From: DATKWV01 sp035529405
Lineage (GTDB): Bacteria; Planctomycetota; Phycisphaerae; Sedimentisphaerales; Anaerobacaceae
Direction: 5' to 3'
Assembly (NCBI GenBank): GCA_035529405.1
Contig: DATKWV010000073.1
Location: 1 to 5,858 of the forward strand
DNA length: 5,858 bases
Below the pieces are notes generated by a model. That model did not search any database and was not told the DNA's origin. It saw only the letters and a list, made by a program, of their open reading frames with translations. The position numbers and the translations under genes are program-made. Positions 1-5,311 of this stretch are shown here, in pieces (position 1 is the first letter of the stretch; each line of letters begins with the position of its first letter).

Positions 1-42
1 TAAAGAATTGTATTTTAGGCCGATATATAGACAGTTTTTTAT

Positions 43-115
43 TCCCCGATAGCTCAATCGGTAGAGCGAGCGGCTGTTAACCGCTAGGTCGTAGGTTCGA
101 ATCCTACTCGGGGAG
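43..115 (+). tRNA. tRNA-Asn (anticodon GUU)
   Basis: A complete cloverleaf can be folded by hand. The acceptor stem is TCCCCGA (43-49) with TCGGGGA (108-114), and G115 is the discriminator base. The D stem is GCTC (52-55) with GAGC (64-67). The anticodon stem is AGCGG (69-73) with CCGCT (81-85), around the loop CTGTTAA with anticodon GTT at 76-78. The variable loop is AGGTC (86-90). The T stem is GTAGG (91-95) with CCTAC (103-107), around TTCGAAT. Anticodon GUU reads AAC and AAU, so it carries asparagine. The 3' CCA is not encoded, because ATT follows G115, so it must be added after transcription. A TATATA at 24-29 could be part of the promoter, but no convincing -35 box is visible within the window. 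Confidence 0.97.
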
Positions 116-118
116 ATT

Positions 119-137
119 GAGGGGGGCTTGGCCCCTC
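119..137 (+). terminator. GC-rich hairpin just after the tRNA, possible terminator or processing site
   Basis: GAGGGG (119-124) can pair with CCCCTC (132-137) across a seven-base loop, four bases after the tRNA discriminator. The stem is strong, but the next bases (CTGAAACTCC) contain no T-run, so it is not a canonical intrinsic terminator. It may mark the end of the tRNA transcript or protect its 3' end before trimming. Confidence 0.35.
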
Positions 138-142
138 CTGAA

Positions 143-198
143 ACTCCTTCGATAGGCTTGGACCTTGTGAGCTTGTCCCGAGGAGCAATGTGACGAGT
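143..198. repeat. Imperfect inverted repeat with ACTC...GAGT ends, likely an intergenic repeat copy
   Basis: The segment begins ACTCCTTCG and ends GACGAGT, and its reverse complement resembles its own left arm. The right arm, read in reverse, contains TTGCTCCTCGGGACAAG. That resembles TGTGCTCAGGACAAG in the spacer between ruvA and ruvB (1106-1121), and both segments also contain ACTCCTTCG. Two related pieces in two spacers of one window suggest a dispersed non-coding repeat family. No coding capacity or target-site duplication is visible. Confidence 0.45.
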
Positions 199-200
199 TC

Positions 201-228
201 ATCTATGTCTGTGCCATAAATCATAGAT
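201..228. repeat. Perfect 7-bp inverted repeat (stem-loop)
   Basis: ATCTATG (201-207) is matched by CATAGAT (222-228) across a 14-base loop, directly after the inverted repeat that ends at 198. The stem is AT-rich and no T-run follows, so it is not an obvious terminator. Its role is unknown and it may be part of the same repeat unit. Confidence 0.35.
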
Positions 229-254
229 TCAAGAAGTTCAAAGCTATCCTGTGG

Positions 255-318
255 TGAATTTCGGATTTTGAACATTCGAATTTGTTTCGAGATTCGAACT
301 TCGTATTTCGTATTTCAG
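255..318. repeat. AT-rich ATTTCG / TTCGAA repeat block
   Basis: The block is built from short variants of ATTTCG and TTCGAA: GAATTTCGGATTTTG, ATTCGAATTTG, TTTCGAGATTCGAAC, then CGTATTTCGTATTTC. It ends abruptly at the GC-rich CAGTTGCCCCCGG. The composition is unlike the flanking genes and has no sensible reading frame. From general knowledge, short blocks of this kind recur in intergenic regions of planctomycete and other environmental genomes. Their function is unknown. Confidence 0.6.
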
Positions 319-327
319 TTGCCCCCG

Positions 328-343
328 GTCCCTGACCCCTGAC
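328..343. repeat. CCCTGACC tandem duplication
   Basis: Two adjacent near-identical units, TCCCTGAC and CCCTGACC, occur just after the AT-rich repeat block. This is a minimal tandem repeat of unit length about eight, probably part of the same composite intergenic repeat as the segment at 255-318. Confidence 0.4.
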
Positions 344-425
344 CACAAGTCTCGCTGGTACAGCAGATTACAACACCGGCAAAAGGATTGCGGGCCGGCA
401 ACGGAAACTGTTTTCAATTGGCTCT

Positions 426-452
426 TTTACTTGCGCAAAATATTCGTATAAT
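426..452 (+). promoter_or_regulatory. Candidate ruvA promoter, possibly giving a leaderless transcript
   Basis: A perfect TATAAT lies at 447-452, only eight bases before the ruvA ATG at 461. A weak -35 candidate, TTTACT (426-431), sits 15 bases upstream, which is shorter than the ideal 17. A start site six to eight bases after the -10 box would fall at about 458-460, right at the start codon. No Shine-Dalgarno sequence is present in the bases before the ATG (ATCACCGGTT). The -10 box is convincing by eye. The -35 box and the leaderless reading are inference. Confidence 0.45.
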
Positions 453-460
453 CACCGGTT

Positions 461-1090
461 ATGATAGCAATACTCGAGGGAAAACTCGTAAAGCTCGACA
501 AAGACCACGCAGTAGTGCAGGTCGCAAGCTTGGGATACGAGGTTATGCTGCCGGGATACGTGGTAACTGAACTTTCCGACAGAATCGGCACCGATGTGAG
601 ACTATGCACGATGGAATACTACGAAGGTACGCCGGTTGGCGGCAATCTCATACCACGGATGGTCGGCTTTTTGAATTCCGGCGAGAGAGATTTTTTCACG
701 AAATTCGTCAGTGTCAAGGGAATAGGCATCAGAAAAGGCCTCAAACTGTTAAGTATGCCCATTGCAACCATAGCCGCTGCAATAGAAAACGGCGAACAGA
801 AAAGTCTTATGCAGCTTCCCGGAGTGGGAAAAAGAATGGCTGACCAGATTATCGCAGAGCTGAAAGGCAAGCTGCAGACCTTTGCGCTCGGTGCCGAATC
901 AGCCGGACCGGCAACGGAACGGCTCAGGCCCTTCCAGGCGGAGGCGCTGGAGATACTTATTGCCTGGGGCGAAAAAAGAAACGAGGCAGCAGAGCTTATC
1001 GAACTGGCCTGTAAAAGGCATCCCGATGTAACTTCCGCCCAGCAGCTTGTGCCGCTGGTCTATAGACTCAAGCAGGGAGTAGAGGTTTGA
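461..1090 (+). CDS. ruvA: Holliday junction branch migration protein RuvA
   Basis: This 209-residue protein has the usual RuvA length. RuvA tetramers bind four-way DNA junctions in the cytoplasm and load the RuvB motor during recombinational repair. Three regions are visible: an N-terminal OB-fold (about 1-70, starting MIAILEGKL and containing LGYEV), a double helix-hairpin-helix region (VKGIGIRKGLKLL at 85-97 and LPGVGKRMADQIIAELKGK at 119-137), and a C-terminal helical RuvB-binding domain (about 157-209). The start fits the family's usual first residues. The stretch that holds the E. coli acidic pin (Glu55-Asp56) reads EGTPVGGNLIPRMVGF here; it is longer and has only one acidic residue. This form appears typical of planctomycetes, from memory. 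ruvB follows after 85 bases, and no ruvC is seen upstream. Confidence 0.95.
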   Translation: MIAILEGKLVKLDKDHAVVQVASLGYEVMLPGYVVTELSDRIGTDVRLCTMEYYEGTPVGGNLIPRMVGFLNSGERDFFTKFVSVKGIGIRKGLKLLSMPIATIAAAIENGEQKSLMQLPGVGKRMADQIIAELKGKLQTFALGAESAGPATERLRPFQAEALEILIAWGEKRNEAAELIELACKRHPDVTSAQQLVPLVYRLKQGVEV

Positions 1091-1093
1091 AAT

Positions 1094-1121
1094 TTACTCC
1101 TTCGACTGTGCTCAGGACAAG
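1094..1121. repeat. Dispersed repeat fragment in the ruvA-ruvB gap
   Basis: The segment contains ACTCCTTCGAC followed by TGTGCTCAGGACAAG, placed directly after the ruvA stop codon. ACTCCTTCG recurs at 143-151, and a GCTC...GGACAAG-like core recurs on the opposite strand at about 170-187. It is probably a fragment of a repeat family shared between the two spacers. Confidence 0.45.
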
Positions 1122-1122
1122 T

Positions 1123-1148
1123 ATTGATTATTGACTATTGACTATTGG
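1123..1148. repeat. ATTGACT heptamer tandem repeat
   Basis: Successive units are ATTGATT (1123-1129), ATTGACT (1130-1136), ATTGACT (1137-1143) and a partial ATTGG (1144-1148). The array lies between the repeat fragment at 1094-1121 and the ruvB start. It opens a short in-frame extension ahead of ruvB, which explains the spurious upstream start at 1131. Confidence 0.7.
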
Positions 1149-1175
1149 AAAAGACAAGAGTTTCGATTTTGTGTT

Positions 1176-2216
1176 ATGGCGGTAGATAGAGTTATAAGCG
1201 GAAAGTCACTCAACGACCGGGAAGAGAGTTTCCACCTTTCCCTGCGGCCGAAGTATCTGGACGAATGCACAGGGCAGGCAAGCGTAAAGCAAAAGCTTTC
1301 AATTGCCATAACAGCGGCCAAACAAAGAGGCGAACCGCTGGAGCATATCCTATTTTACGGCCCGCCGGGCCTGGGAAAGACCACGCTTGCCAACGTGGTG
1401 GCCAACGAAATGGGCTCGCGGCTGAGGTCCTCGTCCGGGCCGGCACTGGTAAAAGCAGGCGATGTCATGGGGCTTTTGACCAATATAAATACCGGCGATG
1501 TGCTCTTTATCGATGAAATCCATCGTCTCAGCACGCCTGTAGAGGAGTTTATTTACCCTGCTATGGAGGAGTTCAGGGTGGACTTTACCGTTGACAGCGG
1601 CCTGCACGCAAAGACCATCAACTTTCCGTTGAAGCTTTTTACGCTCATCGGGGCAACTACGCGGGCGGGACTGCTCAGCGCTGCGCTTCGCAGCCGGTTC
1701 GGGATGCTGTATCACGTGGAGTTTTACAGCGACGCCGAGCTGGAAGAGATTCTTCAAAGGTCTGCCGGCCTGCTCGGATTAAGCTGCCGGCAGGGAGCAC
1801 TGGAGCTGATTGCCTGCCGCAGCCGAGGCACACCGCGGGTGGCCAATCGCCTGTTAAAGCGAGTTCGTGACTACGCGCAGGTCAACAATTCAGATGCTTT
1901 GACAGCCGAGATTGTCGAACAGGCACTTAAAATCGAGCAGGTCGATAATCTGGGTCTGGATGAGCTTGACAGGAAGTTTCTTCTGGCGCTGGTGAATGTT
2001 TACGCCGGCGGCCCCGCAGGTATCGAAGCCATCGCAGCCACGCTCGGCGAGGAAAAAGATACGCTCGAAGATGTGGTCGAACCGTATCTGCTGCAGACGG
2101 GATTTCTGCGGCGTACCAACAGGGGCAGGGAGCTGACAAAAGCCGCTTACGACCATTTGGGCATAGAATACACCGCCAAAAATGCAGGCCCTGACCACGG
2201 CGGCTTGTTTAAATAA
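1176..2216 (+). CDS. ruvB: Holliday junction branch migration DNA helicase RuvB
   Basis: RuvB is the AAA+ ATPase that forms hexameric rings on either side of RuvA and drives branch migration. The 346-residue product matches the family in length (E. coli 336). Visible landmarks are Walker A GPPGLGKT (62-69), Walker B LFIDEIHRL (110-118), sensor 1 IGATTRAG (158-165), the arginine finger in LRSRFG (Arg174), sensor 2 in GTPRVANRLLKR (Arg221), and the C-terminal winged helix (about 274-330, including EPYLLQTGFLRRTNRGR). All key residues are intact. The ATG at 1176 was chosen because it gives the usual N-terminus. The in-frame TTG at 1131 would add 15 residues encoded partly by the heptamer repeat. 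No good Shine-Dalgarno sequence precedes 1176; AAGAG at 1156-1160 is too distant. Confidence 0.96.
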   Translation: MAVDRVISGKSLNDREESFHLSLRPKYLDECTGQASVKQKLSIAITAAKQRGEPLEHILFYGPPGLGKTTLANVVANEMGSRLRSSSGPALVKAGDVMGLLTNINTGDVLFIDEIHRLSTPVEEFIYPAMEEFRVDFTVDSGLHAKTINFPLKLFTLIGATTRAGLLSAALRSRFGMLYHVEFYSDAELEEILQRSAGLLGLSCRQGALELIACRSRGTPRVANRLLKRVRDYAQVNNSDALTAEIVEQALKIEQVDNLGLDELDRKFLLALVNVYAGGPAGIEAIAATLGEEKDTLEDVVEPYLLQTGFLRRTNRGRELTKAAYDHLGIEYTAKNAGPDHGGLFK

Positions 2217-2249
2217 CTCAAACCGGCCTGATTGAAACTGTCATGCTCG

Positions 2250-2285
2250 GCAAAGGTAAGTATCCGGCTCACAGACAACCTTTGC
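2250..2285 (+). other. Perfect 8-bp inverted repeat in the ruvB 3' region
   Basis: GCAAAGGT (2250-2257) is matched by ACCTTTGC (2278-2285) across a 20-base loop. CGG (2248-2250) could alternatively pair with CCG (2287-2289) as a bulged extension. A further small pairing, ACCG (2286-2289) with CGGT (2300-2303), follows. The region could form a structured RNA 3' of ruvB. I could not match it to any riboswitch or small-RNA class I know. Confidence 0.35.
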
Positions 2286-2318
2286 ACCGGTAACACCATC
2301 GGTCAGGCAAGACCCTCG

Positions 2319-2343
2319 GAAAATCCGCCCAGCGGATATTTTG
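2319..2343 (+). terminator. Probable intrinsic terminator after ruvB
   Basis: ATCCGC (2323-2328) pairs with GCGGAT (2332-2337) around the three-base loop CCA. With A2338 bulged, AAA (2320-2322) can also pair with TTT (2339-2341). The stem leads straight into ATATTTTG. The T-run is short, so efficiency is uncertain. The position, about 100 bases after ruvB and 55 bases before the first BlaI-type dyad, suits separation of the two transcription units. Confidence 0.45.
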
Positions 2344-2398
2344 TGTTGGGATTCAGCGGCGGCATATCAGGCAGAAAAAACAAAAATTTTTCCAAAAG

Positions 2399-2414
2399 TA
2401 CGAAATTTTTCGTT
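2399..2414. promoter_or_regulatory. Candidate BlaI-type operator 1 (upstream of -35)
   Basis: TACGAAATTTTTCGTT is a dyad with half-sites TACGAAA and TTTCGTT around a two-base centre. It matches the dyad at 2429-2444 in 14 of 16 bases and is centred exactly 30 bp away, close to three helical turns. It lies just upstream of the -35 box at 2422. BlaI/MecI repressors are known to bind dyads beginning TAC in front of their own operons, so this is the natural candidate site. Binding is inferred. Confidence 0.65.
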
Positions 2415-2421
2415 TTTTCGC

Positions 2422-2450
2422 TTGACGGTACGAAACTTTTCGTATAGACT
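2422..2450 (+). promoter_or_regulatory. Promoter of the BlaI/M56 operon
   Basis: The -35 box TTGACG (2422-2427, five of six consensus bases) and the -10 box TAGACT (2445-2450, four of six) are separated by the ideal 17 bases. The spacer is almost exactly filled by the operator at 2429-2444, so a bound repressor would block RNA polymerase directly. Transcription would start near 2457, giving a leader of about 37 bases before the repressor gene. Confidence 0.7.
2429..2444. promoter_or_regulatory. Candidate BlaI-type operator 2 (between -35 and -10)
   Basis: TACGAAACTTTTCGTA is a perfect seven-base dyad, TACGAAA / TTTCGTA, with a two-base centre. It occupies 16 of the 17 spacer bases of the promoter. 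Together with operator 1 it suggests cooperative binding of two repressor dimers on one face of the DNA. The sequence fits the TAC...GTA ends seen in known BlaI/MecI sites, but its inner bases differ from the staphylococcal TACA/TGTA core. Confidence 0.75.
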
Positions 2451-2474
2451 GGCTTAATAAAATCCATAAACGAT

Positions 2475-2495
2475 ATACGAAAGGAGTTTCGGTAT
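2475..2495 (+). promoter_or_regulatory. Third dyad around the repressor gene's ribosome binding site
   Basis: CGAAA (2478-2482) and TTTCG (2487-2491) flank GGAG, the core of the Shine-Dalgarno sequence AAAGGAG (2480-2486), seven bases before the ATG at 2494. With G2492 bulged, ATA (2475-2477) can pair with TAT (2493-2495), placing A and U of the start codon in a stem and GGAG in a four-base loop. The left half, TACGAAA, equals the operator half-site, but the centre is four bases rather than two. It may be a degenerate third operator, an RNA hairpin tuning translation, or both. Confidence 0.5.
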
Positions 2496-2877
2496 GGCAA
2501 AACGCAAACCCAACGCCCCAACAGCCGGAGAACTGGAAATACTGGCAATTCTATGGGAAAGAGGGCCAAGCACCGTCCGGGCAGTCAATGAGACAATGAA
2601 CCGGGGAAAGACAGTCGGATACACCACAACGCTTAAACTTATGCAGATTATGGCTAAAAAGGGCCTGCTTATCCGGGATGATTCCAGATTCCAGCACGTG
2701 TACAGACCAGCCGTCAGCGAAGAAAAAACACAAAAACAGGTTGTCGGCAATTTACTCGAAAAGGTGTTCAGCGGTTCCGCGGAAAAACTGGTGATGCGGG
2801 CGCTTTCAGCGAAAAAAGTCTCAGCTAAAGAGCTGGCCAAAATCAAAAAGCTGATTGAGCAGATGGGAGGAAAATAA
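2494..2877 (+). CDS. BlaI/MecI/CopY family transcriptional repressor
   Basis: This 127-residue protein matches the BlaI family in length and pattern. The N-terminal winged helix (about 8-75) contains TAGELEILAILWERGPSTVRAV (10-31), the recognition-helix region VGYTTTLKLMQIMAKKGLL (41-59) and the wing IRDDSRFQHVYRP (60-72). The C-terminal part (about 76-127) is helical and should dimerise; family repressors are inactivated by proteolysis in this half. GSAEKLVMRALS (94-105) resembles the segment often seen there. Known members bind dyads in their own promoter and are released when the partner M56 protease is triggered. Here three such dyads precede the gene. A good Shine-Dalgarno sequence (AAAGGAG, seven-base spacing) sets the start. 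The M56 gene begins one base after the stop codon, indicating one operon. Basic residues at the N-terminus (MAKRK) are typical. Confidence 0.92.
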   Translation: MAKRKPNAPTAGELEILAILWERGPSTVRAVNETMNRGKTVGYTTTLKLMQIMAKKGLLIRDDSRFQHVYRPAVSEEKTQKQVVGNLLEKVFSGSAEKLVMRALSAKKVSAKELAKIKKLIEQMGGK

Positions 2878-2878
2878 T

Positions 2879-5311
2879 ATGGAAACGATTGCAAATATGT
2901 TTCAGGCGGAAATAATTCAACGGCTTGGCTGGACATTGGTGCATTTCGTATGGCAGGCGGGGGCGGTTGCTTTGGTTGTTGCAGCGGCGCTGAGGCTGCT
3001 GCGAAAATCATCGGCGAACCTGCGTTATATGGCTGCATGTATAGGTTTGGTCTCAATAGTTCTGATTCCGGCAATTACTTTCCGGCTGGTCAATGTGTCT
3101 GTAGAAACTATCGAGCCTGTAAAGCAGGCTGCAGTTAATGTACCGAAAGCCGGTGCGGAAACTCAAACAATCGTAGAAATGCCGCAGGTGGAATCACCGC
3201 CGGTACAGGCTGCTGCCTCGCCGAGGGTTTCATTGAAGGATAAGTTTATCGAGACAGTCGAACCGGCCTTGCCTTATATAGTTGTTGGCTGGCTTGTCGG
3301 GGTGTTCGGTTTGAGTCTCTGGCATTTGGGCGGCTGGACACAACTGCAAAGGCTTCGGCGACAAATGGTCAAACAGGCAGAGGCGTCGCTGCGAAATAAG
3401 GTGCGGGTATTGGCTGAAAGGCTGGGTATTGGCAGGGCTGTCGGCCTTGTAGAATCAGCTTTGGTTCAGGTGCCTACAGTGGTAGGACATTTAAAGCCTG
3501 TAATCCTTCTGCCTGCAAGTGCATTGACCGGATTAAGCCCTGAACAGATCGAGGCCATTTTAGCTCATGAACTGGCCCATATAAAAAGACATGATTATCT
3601 GGTTAATATACTGCAGACGGTTGTTGAGATACTCGGCTTTTATCATCCAGCTGTATGGTGGGTATCAGCCACAATCAGGACAGAACGTGAGAACTGCTGT
3701 GATGATATAGCTGTTAGTTTATGTAGTGATAGAGTCTGTTATGCCAAAGCGTTGACAACTATGGAAGAAATCCGTGCCGGCCAACCGGCATTTGCCGTTG
3801 CTGCAACAGGAGGCAGTTTGTTGACGCGTATCCGGCGTTTACTCGGCAAAGATTGCACAAACGAAGGAAAACTAAGCTGGTTGCCTTCTGTTATTGCAAT
3901 ACTGCTGATTATGATGTTGGTAATCCCCGCAGCATTGGCATTGAGTTCCAAACCGAGGCCAGATTCAGGCAATTTAAGGACAAACGAATTAGTTCGTCTT
4001 ACCTCTGTAGTTCCGCAGGATATGACCATAGAGCGGTTGGCGGATATTTGTGAAGCTGCGGGCTCTTCCATCGTTAGTCTCCACATTTCCTACGAATGGT
4101 ATGTCGAACCGCCTATGACAATAGAGGATATAGCAGGCACGGGAATTCTTATAAACAAAGGCCGGCCAAGGTATGAGCTGTTGGCGGCAAGGCCGTTTTT
4201 GGAGCGGGTGCGTATTTTCGAGTGGGGAACCTTTGTGGCCGCTGACGGTACCTCCTGGGACAGCATTCGCAAGAGCAGCTACGATGGAAAGGTTTCCACG
4301 AATCTGACTATCGGCAACAGCATTTCAAAATCTCACAAGGACGGAACGGTCGTCACTGGCAGGCGGTTTGTTCCAACATCAGTGAATATGACGCCGCTGG
4401 GATTTACAATTCTGCGTCTTGATTACGATAACAAACCGCTTTGGGATTTTTTGAGAGAGTATAAGGATATTGTCGTGTTTGATAAAACCGTTTCGAGGAT
4501 AAACGGGTTTGATTGTATCAAGGTCGAGCTTCTGCAGCAACAAACCAGAAGAGCTTTTATGCGTATCTATTTTTCCGCAGAGCACGGTTATGCCCCTGCC
4601 AGATACGAATATATCAACGGCGCCAAGGTTGCGTCGACTGTGGATATTACCACCTTTGAGCAGGTCTTACGGGATCTGTGGTTTCCCAGCGGCGCCATCA
4701 TACACGGCGCGGGCGATAAAACCGCAAATGTTTACAGTGCTATCGGAAAGATTGCAGTGAACCAAAAAGTTTCCGACAGGGATTTTGATATCGAATTTCC
4801 GGCTGGTACGGAGGTAAATGACGAAGTACACGGCAGGAAATATATCGTAAAGCCCACAAAACAGCAGAAACAACAACGAGCAAAAGAAGCCGAAGAGCTG
4901 GCCAAATTCTTTAAAGAGCATCCCGAAGCAAAACAGGAGATGGAAAGACGCGGCACTTCCGCAGGGAATTTGATGACACTCGCTGGTGTAAAAGACATGT
5001 ATATACTCAGTGGTCACAAAGAACTGCCGAAAACGCTGGGTGAATTAGAACCGTATTTCACCGGCAATGAAGAGATTTTTGCATGGCTGGTCGAGAATGT
5101 CAATTATATGGGCTTTGATGGCGCCCTAACCGATATCAATTCCCAAAACACCCCATTAGCATACGACAGGACGATGCTTGAAACAGGCGAGGGCACGACC
5201 GTATTGTTTGTAAACAGCCGGGTAATGTTTGTCAAGCCTGCCCAGCTTGAAAAGCTCGGCATAAAGGCAGAAAAGCCCGCAGCGAAGGTCGAGGACACGA
5301 TGAGCCGATAA
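2879..5311 (+). CDS. M56 family (BlaR1-type) membrane metallopeptidase with LolA/RseB-like C-terminal region
   Basis: The 810-residue protein has the BlaR1 layout. Likely membrane segments are at about 18-38, 50-70, 131-151 and 335-356, with an M56 zinc-protease domain between the third and fourth. The HEXXH site is HELAH (230-234), and the downstream RTERENCCDD (267-276) supplies a likely third zinc ligand and the family's CDD. The part after 357, probably outside the cytoplasm, is not a penicillin-binding domain. It has a beta-rich region (about 382-655) resembling planctomycete LolA-like/RseB-like lipoprotein-sorting domains, for example DFDIEFPAGTEVND (635-648). A charged, probably coiled-coil linker follows (about 662-691). 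The C-terminal piece (about 697-803, LAYDRTMLETGEGTTVLF) resembles planctomycete tails that normally carry VLFxDGHVEF; here that reads VLFVNSRVMF. The start at 2879 has GGAGG (2866-2870) eight bases upstream. Expected role: signal-dependent inactivation of the BlaI partner. The signal is unknown. Confidence 0.88.
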   Translation: METIANMFQAEIIQRLGWTLVHFVWQAGAVALVVAAALRLLRKSSANLRYMAACIGLVSIVLIPAITFRLVNVSVETIEPVKQAAVNVPKAGAETQTIVEMPQVESPPVQAAASPRVSLKDKFIETVEPALPYIVVGWLVGVFGLSLWHLGGWTQLQRLRRQMVKQAEASLRNKVRVLAERLGIGRAVGLVESALVQVPTVVGHLKPVILLPASALTGLSPEQIEAILAHELAHIKRHDYLVNILQTVVEILGFYHPAVWWVSATIRTERENCCDDIAVSLCSDRVCYAKALTTMEEIRAGQPAFAVAATGGSLLTRIRRLLGKDCTNEGKLSWLPSVIAILLIMMLVIPAALALSSKPRPDSGNLRTNELVRLTSVVPQDMTIERLADICEAAGSSIVSLHISYEWYVEPPMTIEDIAGTGILINKGRPRYELLAARPFLERVRIFEWGTFVAADGTSWDSIRKSSYDGKVSTNLTIGNSISKSHKDGTVVTGRRFVPTSVNMTPLGFTILRLDYDNKPLWDFLREYKDIVVFDKTVSRINGFDCIKVELLQQQTRRAFMRIYFSAEHGYAPARYEYINGAKVASTVDITTFEQVLRDLWFPSGAIIHGAGDKTANVYSAIGKIAVNQKVSDRDFDIEFPAGTEVNDEVHGRKYIVKPTKQQKQQRAKEAEELAKFFKEHPEAKQEMERRGTSAGNLMTLAGVKDMYILSGHKELPKTLGELEPYFTGNEEIFAWLVENVNYMGFDGALTDINSQNTPLAYDRTMLETGEGTTVLFVNSRVMFVKPAQLEKLGIKAEKPAAKVEDTMSR

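Noticed and set aside
84..275. 63-residue minus-strand open frame ending RVGFEPTT
   Set aside because: It runs antisense into the tRNA; a VGFEPTT-like end is a familiar artefact of reading the T arm backwards. The rest is repeat-derived.
298..318. TTTCGTA within the AT-rich repeat, identical to a BlaI operator half-site
   Set aside because: No partner half-site at dyad spacing. It is explained by the repeat's own CGTATTT units.
388..570. 60-residue plus-strand open frame overlapping the ruvA start
   Set aside because: It is out of frame with the clear RuvA reading frame and has no family features. It also spans the candidate promoter.
1131..1175. In-frame TTG extension of ruvB
   Set aside because: The added residues are partly encoded by the heptamer repeat and do not resemble RuvB. 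The ATG at 1176 gives the normal N-terminus.
2855..2878. Upstream in-frame start for the M56 gene overlapping the repressor gene
   Set aside because: The ATG at 2879 has GGAGG at good spacing and gives a typical N-terminus. The upstream start would lie before this Shine-Dalgarno sequence.
2454..3074. 206-residue minus-strand open frame opposite the repressor and the start of the M56 gene
   Set aside because: It is an antisense shadow of two clearly recognisable genes, with no domain pattern of its own.
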